From Sordaria brevicollis (Eukaryota > Ascomycota > Sordariomycetes > Sordariales > Sordariaceae), in contig JAUTDP010000009.1 in NCBI GenBank assembly GCA_033439795.1, positions 3,038,001 to 3,102,000 of the forward strand: DNA of 64,000 nt. The letters are read 5' to 3'. Below, piece by piece: positions 56,465 to 64,000 of this stretch. Below the pieces are notes generated by a model that had not been told where the DNA came from, did not search any database, and saw nothing but the letters and a program-made list of their open reading frames with translations. Every line of letters starts with the position of its first letter. The first letter of the stretch is position 1. A program made the translations under genes and the position numbers.

Positions 56465-56702
56465 GGCCCAAGTCGTCACTCTCGGTCATATCTCCCCTCC
56501 AACTCTAGGAGGAACGAACGTGCCATCAACCCAAACCACCCCCTCTGTTGGCGTTGCTGCTCCCGGCCCATTCTTCGTTCACTACCCGGCTACGCTACCG
56601 TGTCCCACCACCAAAGCCCTGCGCAGAATCCCACCCAACCTCCGCTGCTTCTCCCAAATCTCCCAACGCGGTTTCGCGCCGGACAATCAGTCTTCTCGAT
56701 GA
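56457..56702 (+). CDS. Possible small protein, divergent start
   Basis: 81 residues, MAMAQVVTLGHISPP, rich in Pro, Ser and Thr. Its ATG lies inside the palindrome CCATGGCCATGG that also carries the start of the minus-strand remnant. Weak codon bias; possibly a chance frame. Confidence 0.25.
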   Translation: MAMAQVVTLGHISPPTLGGTNVPSTQTTPSVGVAAPGPFFVHYPATLPCPTTKALRRIPPNLRCFSQISQRGFAPDNQSSR

Positions 56703-56919
56703 GACACCAACCCTTTGGCTCGAGACCGCGGAGTCACTTGTGCAGGATCATTCCTGCCTCGTTCGCGGCTACTCTATACCCTTTCGTATCGACTTTCGTA
56801 TCGAGAAAGAATGGAAGCCAAGAGGCATGTGGACATCTTGGGTGGTAGGCTGGGTGGAAGGCTGGGTGGGTGGGTGGGGACTCAGCGGCGTCTACTCGGG
56901 CGGGCCGCGGGATGAAGGA
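56703..56919. other. Intergenic, GGGTGGGTGG-type repeat
   Basis: A short GGCTGGGTGG run near 56,848-56,879; no gene seen. Confidence 0.4.
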
Positions 56920-57252
56920 TCATCTTGACCCATGGAGCTTGGGGCTTGGGGTTTGGGAGGCTGAGAGAGGAGTGTCTTGTTCAACATCAGGAGGCTGACT
57001 ATTCGGATTCCTTTCTTGTCTGCTTTCTAAATTCTGGGCCCTGGCTTCTCGGGAAGTGGCTGGTCTTGTAATGAACGCCGGTGAGCAATGAAGGTAAGAT
57101 TGCAAGACGAGATGGAATTGCTGTATTGGCTGGGGGAGAAGATGAGTTAGTGGATGGACTGGTGCTGTATCTGGTAGTAGAAATGGCGGGTTAGAGTCTG
57201 ATGATTGTCTGCGTGGCGGGGAACTGGAAATGTTTGGCGACATTAATTTCAT
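56920..57252 (-). CDS. Possible small Ser/Pro-rich protein
   Basis: 110 residues from an ATG at 57252 (MKLMSPNISSSPPRRQSS). Low complexity, no domain, moderate codon bias. Unsupported by context. Confidence 0.25.
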   Translation of the reverse strand: MKLMSPNISSSPPRRQSSDSNPPFLLPDTAPVHPLTHLLPQPIQQFHLVLQSYLHCSPAFITRPATSREARAQNLESRQERNPNSQPPDVEQDTPLSASQTPSPKLHGSR

Positions 57253-57812
57253 TGTTCGCGATTAGACGGCTGTCGAGAGGAATACATCGTGGGCGGTAAC
57301 CGTTCGTTCGTGTTTATTGTTGACATGATGGTGGTTGGCGATGCAGCATTTGACGCGACCGTCAAACAAGCCCGCCTCGTTCAGTGAACGCGATGAAAGA
57401 AGCAGGCAAACAAAAGAGAAAAGGCGGAAGAAAAAATACCTAGCATGACCAAGTAAGCACCAGGAAGGGCGGAATGCTGGGCATTGTTCGATGAAGACAA
57501 CCCAAACAAGAAACTGAAAAATGGAAAAAAGAAAAGAAAGAAAAGACACCGCCGTGGTTCGAACCAACGAGCAATCGAAGCGGGGGAAGGAAAGGGGGGA
57601 AGTGAAGACCTGCGAGTTAGATAGGAGTGGGAGGGAAGGTGCAACGCAACTACCACTACGCTGTTCTACCACTACCTTTTTAGGGGGGGCGGTGTCGAAA
57701 GTAGGCGTGCTGGGTCGAATAGATATACCCGTTAGAGGTATTGTTAGTGCTTGAGGGGGGTTTGGTTGGTTGGCGGGAGATGGGATGAAAAGTTGAGAGG
57801 GTTGGTGTAAGG
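57253..57812. other. Intergenic; may hide a first exon
   Basis: Purine-rich and G-rich stretches. The first exon and start codon of the next gene should lie here or just upstream. A tRNA-like B box at 57,551-57,562 does not fold into a tRNA. Confidence 0.35.
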
Positions 57813-58405
57813 TACATATACCACTGGGTCGACACAAAGGATGAACGTGACGAGGCGACTACCGATGGACTCGGATATAATGGCAGCGTTATCTCTACCT
57901 CGCAAAGCAGCTTGACCTCGACATGGACCTCGACGTCCCCGTCAACTTCCCTCTCCCTCTTCATCACTGAGGAAGATTTCGTCTACGGTGATTCTGACGA
58001 ACAAGACCTTGTTTGGTACGTCATGGACAGCCAGTCTGGCTACGATTAACGACTGGAGGAGGATGAAGATACCGACGATGTGTAATCATCCCGCCGTTCA
58101 CGAACACCCCGCCGCCGACAGGACTGATCATGATTCCACTTCCTCACACGATCACGAGCCTACCGACGAGCGTACCGACGAGTCCCCCGACCACATAGAA
58201 ATCCATGAAGGAGTGAGTTCATTACATGCAAGTTCCATGTGTGCTAGTGGCGTGTTTTTTACTGAATGTTGTGATAACCCCAAGTGATATGCTAATCTGA
58301 CACCATGTCATTGATCCACAGCCTCCTTGCAAGCAACCAACACCAAGGGAAATAAGAGGTAACACCCAGGAACATGAATACAAGGCTAGTGAAATAGACG
58401 TTTGA
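57813..58405 (+). CDS. Multi-exon hypothetical gene, 5' end unresolved
   Basis: Three exons join in frame. Exon (≤57813-58015) reads DTKDERDEATTDGLGYNG, then a Ser/Thr-rich run, then SLFITEEDFVYGDSDEQDL, with C-ending codons and no ATG in frame, so a first exon is missing upstream. Intron 58016-58061 (46 bases; GTACGT donor, TTAAC branch, GAG acceptor). Exon 58062-58212 reads MKIPTMCNHPAVHEHPAAD, then an Asp/Glu/His-rich run ending HIEIHEG. Intron 58213-58321 (GTGAGT donor, GCTAAT branch, CACAG acceptor). The last exon 58322-58405 ends QEHEYKASEIDV. The first intron sequence is itself coding-like, so intron retention with a stop at 58047 is an alternative. No family recognised. Confidence 0.5.
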
Positions 58406-58652
58406 TCATTGCAACTCATCATTGACTAAAACGAAGGGTATCTCCAAACAAAGCCATCATCCTCTTCCCTCCCCCCCCGCCTTCTTCCCAGGCAAACAAC
58501 ATCGGAAATCATCAAATCATTAACCTCACTTTCCTCCATCACATGCCTCCGATCATTCCAAGCCGCACCACCCAAACCCCCGCCCATCTCCCCCAGTTCC
58601 TCCCATTAACCCCCCTACCTACCCCCTTTCTCTTTCACGCCAACCAGCTCAC

Positions 58653-60922
58653 TCACAAACTAGCAATCTTCTCCCCCTTTTCCTTCTCTCCCTTAACACT
58701 CTTCTCCTCAGGCGTCATATCACCAGGCGTCACCCCCTCGGTAACCACCACACTCTTCCCACCACCCACCACCTGTCCAGCAGCAGCAGCCTGCTCAGCA
58801 TGAATAGCCTTGACATTCTTCTTGCCCGTGACATCCCACCAGATATACTTGCACGTCCTAGCCAACGTTTCCCTTCCTTCGTAGATGGGGAAAAGACCGA
58901 CACCGATGAAGGAGCAGAAGATCCAGATGATGCCGACCACGACCCACCCTGTAAAAAAGGGTTTGCTGAAGATGTAGCCGGTGCCGTAGAGGGGCATGGG
59001 CCAGAGGATTAGGAGGGCTAGGGTCTGGTTGGGGTTGTTGGTTAGCTGGGATGGGAAAGGGGAGGGGGCATAAAGGGGGGGGGGGGGGGGATACGTACCA
59101 AAACAACAGTAACACTCTTACTAATCTTACTCGCCCTCGTCAACTTCTTTTGCTCCTCCTCCATCTCCCTCTCGCTTTCTTCCCTCGCACCGGGAACCTC
59201 CTCCAAATCCACTCCTTCCGAGTCAGCAACATCATGATCATCCCCCCTCTTAATATCCATCATCGACTTCCAATCGTACTTCTCCATGCCAAAGATGAGC
59301 GTCAACACCGGAATAAACACCACGGGACTCAGCAACGCGGCAACGTTCCCAGCCAACATGGGCATATTACTCCCCGTGCAAGCAACGCTCATCTCCCCGC
59401 ACTCCTTCTTCGCCGTGACGAGCCAAGCCACCAGCGCGACGCACAGTCCCAACACGGGAGACAAAGCAGCAGCCCACTTGTTCAGACCGGACCAGGTAAG
59501 GACCAAAGCCGCGGGGAGGACAGCGCTGCTGATAATAACGCCCATCATCACGTAGAGATATCCCATGCTTATCCCCGCGTACCACAGTCCCACGCTAAAC
59601 GACGCAATGAACAGCGCGTACCCAGCCACCACCACATGGCTCATGTAAATCAACCTTTTGCCAGAGGCCTCAGGCTTGACATAAGTCCTATAGCAATCAT
59701 ACACCACAATACTGCTCACGGCAATCAACTGACTGGACGTGGCGCTCGTAACAGCCATGAAAACAATCAACAACGTCGCCGCCGCCCCGCCCTTCCCCAG
59801 CAGCGCCACCGCCGCATACGGCAGAACCAACCCAGCGCTCACATCCGCCTCTGGCATTCTGTTAGGATAGGTCGGAAACCGCGGGTTGTTTTCCAGCGCC
59901 AGCCCTGACAGCCCCATGGTGGTGGCAGTCAACCAAGGGATCGCAAACCAGCACAGCCCGCCCAGGATGTACCCGGGCAGGGCATGCACGGGGGACGCAG
60001 CGATGGCCTTGTTGTAGTACCCGTTGTCGAGAAAGACGGTGCCGAAGTTGCCGACGATGTTGATGACGAAGAAGATGGCGCCCTCGCGGGAGCGCATGGT
60101 GAGGTAGGATCCCTCGTGGTTTCCTTCGACGGGGTGGCGCTGGGCGGCGGCGACGAGGAGGTCGTATACGGCGGAGGGAGAGCCGAGGGCTTCGCCGGAG
60201 GCGTAGGCGGCGAGGGCGAAGACGATGATGATTAGGAGTAAAATGAAGGTGTGCGCCCAGTCGGTTAGGATGGTCGCTTTGAGGCCGCCTACCACAGTAT
60301 AGGCGACGACGCCGACGGGGAGGAGGTAGATGGCGGCGATGGTGTGCATCCCTGTTAGGGCGTTGATGGTTGCGGAGCCGCCGACGATCAACATGAGGGA
60401 GACGAGGATGTTGGTGACGAGGCCGAAGACCATGAAGACGATGTGAGGTAGGGTGCCGAAGCGGGCGCGGATGGCTTCGAGGAAGGTGTGCGCGTTGGGG
60501 GCGCGGCGTTTTAGCTCGATGGCTAGGGTTGCGAAGAGCAGGATTTGGACGGTGGCGCCGGATGCGTACCACAGGGGGCCGGAGACGCCGTAGCGGTAGC
60601 AGACGCCGGAGGATTGGAGGAGGGTGGCGGCCCAGGTCCAGGAGGAGACGACGGCGGAGCCGACGAGGCCGGATTTGACGGTGCGGCCGGCGGTGTTGAA
60701 CATTTCGGAGGTTTGGAGCTCGCGGTTGTAGCGTTTGAGGATGAATGTGACGAGGATCATGCCTGCGTTGTGTTAGTGGGAGTGATGAGGAGGGGGATGG
60801 ATGGGAGACAACTCACCTAGAGCGAACAAGGCTCCTAGCCCAATGACGATGCCATAGCCAACTCCTTGGTTCAGAGCGTGCGGCGTTTCTACTTTGACGG
60901 TTGTGTCACCACCTCCCGCCAT
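58653..60922 (-). CDS. DUR3-like urea/sodium:solute symporter
   Basis: 713 residues in three exons: 60922-60817, 60762-59099 and 59024-58653. Introns are 54 bases (GTGAGT, ACTAAC branch) and 74 bases (GTACGT, GCTAAC branch); all junctions keep frame. A plasma-membrane transporter of the solute:sodium symporter family, with about 15 transmembrane segments. Diagnostic stretches: GYGIVIGLGALFALGMI (first helix), NRELQTSEMFNTAGRTVKSG with SSWTWAATLLQSS, GVVAYTVVGGLKATILTDW, AVTSATSSQLIAVSSI, and the C-terminal block YIFSKPFFTGWVVVGIIW. This pattern and length fit fungal DUR3-type active urea transporters, usually nitrogen-regulated. The C-terminal tail is Lys/Glu-rich and cytosolic. Substrate is inferred from family resemblance. 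A 16-G run lies in the second intron. Confidence 0.92.
59075..59090. repeat. Homopolymer run of 16 G
   Basis: Plus-strand G(16) inside the second intron of the symporter gene, a few bases downstream of its donor on the minus strand; a slippage and sequencing-error hotspot. Confidence 0.95.
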
Positions 60923-61589
60923 TTTGGATGGTGTTTAGGTGACTTATTGGATGGAAGAGTGAAGCTTGATCCAACTGACAGAAACCGAGCCATGATGTCG
61001 GGATGCGGCTGAGATATATACACCTCTCAAACGTGCATGCCCATGGAGGTATAGGTATCCGAAAGCAATGACATGCAGATATGATCCAACACCCACGGTC
61101 CGGTAGGTTGTTATCAGAGTGTGATATCCAGAAGCACGATAAGATCTTGTGTGACAACTGCCACCACCATGTAGTCCATGTCTGGAGTATGGTACCGACC
61201 GTGGAGGCTACACTATCCCCGGCTGGTTCCCCCGTTCCGGTTGCGGGCTGTAACCACATCTCATCGTGGACGTAATCCCATTATTTTCGAGTCCTCCGCT
61301 GGTGAGTGTAGGGCTGGTGAAGTCGTTATCGTCGTGCGGAATGTTTGCGGATAGGTACTGTACGTAGCACATGTCTTATCAACAGACCACCCCCCGAACT
61401 CCTCCGATGTCGTTCCTCGATATGGTCGTCCAGTCGTCTTGGTCCTCGTTAGCCCTCGCTAGAGTCCCTAGCGTCCCTAGAGTCCCATTCGGCTTTTACG
61501 AACCGTTGAACACTTCCCCACTCAAACCATGTGTCTTCTCCATTTCATGACGCCAATGTTCATTTTGACAATCCCAATCAATACCTAGG
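60923..61589. other. Intergenic, upstream of the symporter gene
   Basis: Promoter side of the minus-strand symporter; no gene seen. Confidence 0.4.
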
Positions 61590-61767
61590 TACCGCATCTT
61601 CTCGTTCAACTCGTTATTATCCCTCCCCGCTTTTTTGCTACCCGAGCCACTTAGGTCTACCAAATTGGATGATCTGCCGATGTTACGGGTCAAAATGCAA
61701 TGCTGCTCGACGTTTTGCTAATAAAAGGCAAGGGGGATAATAACGAGTTGAACGAGAAGATGCGGTA
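61590..61767. repeat. Perfect 34-bp inverted repeat
   Basis: Arms 61590-61623 and 61734-61767 are exact reverse complements, separated by 110 bases. Each arm, read outward on its own strand, encodes DNNELNEKMRY inside a longer coding-like frame (minus 61,693-61,496; plus 61,700-61,954). That suggests an inverted duplication of a coding fragment rather than a transposon end. No target duplication seen. Confidence 0.85.
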
Positions 61768-62061
61768 TGCTTCGGGGATATCGTGGGCTTCGAGTGTCAC
61801 TGTGTCGAAACATGTGGATGGAGATAAGCTTCATCTTATCAGTGTAACCAAATCCAATAGTTTCCCAAACGGACGAAACAACGAGGGGGAACCAATGAGA
61901 CAAAAAGCCAAGTGCCGGTCCGCCCACGCTCGGCAAACGCTTGACACCTTTTAAGGCTACGCTGCCAAGAGGCGAACTCGTCGTAGCAATTGATATCGTT
62001 GGAAAACGGACCAATCAGAACTCATGACTTGAGAGAATTCGAGCTTCCTTATCTTGAATGA

Positions 62062-63170
62062 TCAACCCGATCTGCAGGGTTTCTTACTTTCTTGAAATGT
62101 GGCGTTTATGGTGCCCGCGCCCAGACACTCACCATCAACAGGCACACATCTCGGCGGGAATGGTGTCGAACGAAACTCGGAAGAGGGATGAGCTTTCTTC
62201 CCAGCTTGTGATATCAGCGCAGTTTTCCACAGTGATGCTTTTGACCAAAAGACATCCCGCAGAATCCCGCTCGCTGGCTTGAATGCCAAGATGGTCGAAA
62301 ATTGTCGAAGATGCTCCGATTCCCCCCATATGGTGCAACTTGGTGGCTGGAAGCCTTTTCTATTGTCGATTGGCTCGACCCGTGCGGCGCTGATAAGACA
62401 TTTTGGGAACAGTCTGTAAGCCGCCACTTTAGTTCCGATATCGAAATTGCTCCGAATGTTCTGACTTTGGAGAGGATTGCTTCCTGAGTCTTCGATTTGA
62501 CTTTGATGTAACCCGTGGGGACCCCACAAAACCCGATGGTTTGGATCATGGAAGATATCGGCTGTTGAGCCGGCTCCGAAGGGTGAGGTCGTACAAGTGG
62601 TGGTCTTCCTCTGTGAAGGAACATGAGAGCAACCCAAAGTGTATCATCGGTGCACTTCCATCGACCACCGACGGGGTCTTGATGTTGACATTCCGCCACG
62701 CCTCCATCTTTCCGGCTCTGCGGTTGTTTTCCGCAACAAGAACCATGCTGTTCTCTTCCTCCCGGTAAGGTATCATCAAACGGCGATCCCAAATCCGTAC
62801 CTTGATCCGTACCATAAGCTCCGTCGGTGGATACCACCGTCTTTCCCAAGACCCGACGGTTCGGATCGTCAAAGAGATATCGGGAGTTGAAGCCGGTTGA
62901 GACAAGCCACAGAGGGTAGCCAGGAACAGGCTGGATGGAATGCTGCGACTCAGTCGATCGTACGTTCGACCGGAGGAACCAGACCGGCGCTAATTCATGG
63001 ACTAACAACGTTATCTTGTGGAAGTTCCTCTGCGTTTGGCTGACGATGACTTGATGTAACTGGACGCTCGGGAAGGGTGGTTCTGATAAAATGAGCCGAG
63101 TGTCTGCGAGGATGTTGAAAACTTGAAGCTCACGACGGCCAGAGATAGGTGACGGGATGTCAAGTTCCAA
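62062..63170 (-). pseudogene. Frameshifted gene remnant with an internal repeat
   Basis: An ATG at 63170 opens MELDIPSPISGRRELQVFN, coding-like to about 62,770 (SRYLFDDPNRRVLG lies within). Coding character then moves to another frame, KVRIWDRRLMIPYREEENS through LTLRSRLNSRYLP with a stop near 62,546, and then to a third, IFHDPNHRVLWGPHGL. SRYLFDDPNRRVLG and SRYL/IFHDPNHRVLW look like two copies of one motif about 315 bases apart. Near the 3' end, ENCADITSWEESSSLFRVS is coding-like in yet another frame. Several shifts, no fitting introns. Unknown family. Confidence 0.4.
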
Positions 63171-64000
63171 GATGCGTGCTTGCAGTGTAATATCGCATGT
63201 TGTTAGTGCATCTCGCTGGAAGCCGCGGTGATTGGGTGCTTGTGCTAACGCGGGCGTTAGTGCACGAGCCTGACCCGCATGGACTCAAACTTCTTACAAC
63301 CGGTGAAAGCAAACCCACGTCAACCAAAGGAGAGGACAGGCCGGGGCTTCAGGTTTGAAGAAGATGGATTAAACACAACACAGCAAGGAGTGAAATACAA
63401 CAAAGACCATCCAGAACCCATCGCTAGCCAGACGACCGAAAAAGAAAAAGAGAAAAAGAAGGAAGGACATTAGTGATAAGGGAGATGAAAGGGGAAAAAC
63501 GCAAAGAAAACGCAAAAAGGAAAGACAAAACAAAATGACAGTCCGCTCCTGTCACCACCCGTCTCAGCCCGGCTCTGGTTCCCGCTCCCGTCCGGCTCCC
63601 GCTCCCGTCCGGCTCACCTCCGGGCCTCGTCTCCACTTCACTCCGATCCGTGCCCCACTTTACCCGGCCCCAGCTCCGTATCCCGGCCCCGACCCCGATG
63701 CCAATCCCGTTCCCGGCCCCGTCTTCCGGCCCCGACTTCCCCCCTTTCACCCTCTCAACAAACCACCTAGTACCACCCCATCCCCTTCCCCATCCCCTCA
63801 CCAAACCTCCGGCCTCCCCCCTGCCAACACCCCAACAACCTCTCCACCCCCCTCCTCCACTCCGCCGTCATCCCCCCCGCCAGCCCCCTCCTCTCCTCCT
63901 CCGTCGGCTGCCGTCCCCCCAATACCCCTCCCACCCGGCCTCTTCCCACGCCACCCTCTCCACCAATCCCTCCCCCAAAATTTTGTTTAGTACCAACCAC
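63171..64000. other. Intergenic, then Pro-rich low-complexity edge
   Basis: From 63,535 a plus-strand frame of 151 cod. Confidence 0.3.

Noticed and set aside
57541..57665. Possible tRNA on the minus strand (GGTTCGAACC B box, GTAGTGGTAGTTG A-box-like)
   Set aside because: The T stem and acceptor do not pair and no anticodon arm forms.

Overview
The window reads as nuclear DNA of a filamentous ascomycete, most likely Neurospora or a close relative in the Sordariales. Four things point there. Two blocks (1-6950 and 51585-54856) are stripped of G and C on both strands and full of stops, the mark of repeat-induced point mutation (RIP). The real genes favour C or G at third codon positions. Introns are short (about 46-196 bases) with GTAAGT/GTATGT-type donors and a CTAAC-type branch site. 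Several start codons fit the Neurospora CAMMATG context.

Layout. 1-6950 is a RIP-destroyed repeat block carrying a minus-strand Ty3/gypsy reverse transcriptase relic. 8.4-16.2 kb holds a secreted alanine-rich repeat protein, a small one-pass membrane protein, a disordered protein with two KxVRF motifs, a conserved coiled-coil protein and an RNPS1-type SR/RRM splicing protein. 18-20.2 kb has a hypothetical gene, a small gene broken by one frameshift, and an intron-containing tRNA-Glu(CTC). 21.4-24.8 kb encodes translation elongation factor eEF3. 24.8-32.5 kb is gene-poor, with a Mutator-like miniature element flanked by a 10-bp target duplication, a second short inverted-repeat element, and decayed coding sequence. 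32.6-34.0 kb encodes a membrane-anchored GH16 glucanase-like protein. 34.9-41.2 kb holds no gene I can support. 41.2-44.1 kb encodes a family 2 polysaccharide synthase, and 45.2-47.6 kb a Gln-rich protein of unknown function on the minus strand.

From 48.3 kb on, the window alternates between intact genes and reading frames that keep coding character but change frame repeatedly (48.3-48.8, 49.4-50.1, 50.5-50.9, 55.8-56.5 and 62.1-63.2 kb). Among these sits a complete hAT transposon, 3,272 bp, with both terminal inverted repeats and an exact 8-bp target duplication. Its transposase is still readable through RIP-type stops. A DUR3-like urea/sodium symporter (58.65-60.92 kb, three exons) is intact.

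No operon-like or pathway cluster is visible. The intact genes are unrelated housekeeping, cell-wall and transport functions. I found no convincing new biological system. The most informative observations are the fully delimited hAT and Mutator-like elements, the single-base insertion that breaks a three-unit zinc-finger array, and the cluster of frameshifted genes. That cluster is either real gene decay or assembly indels, and the sequence alone cannot tell which.
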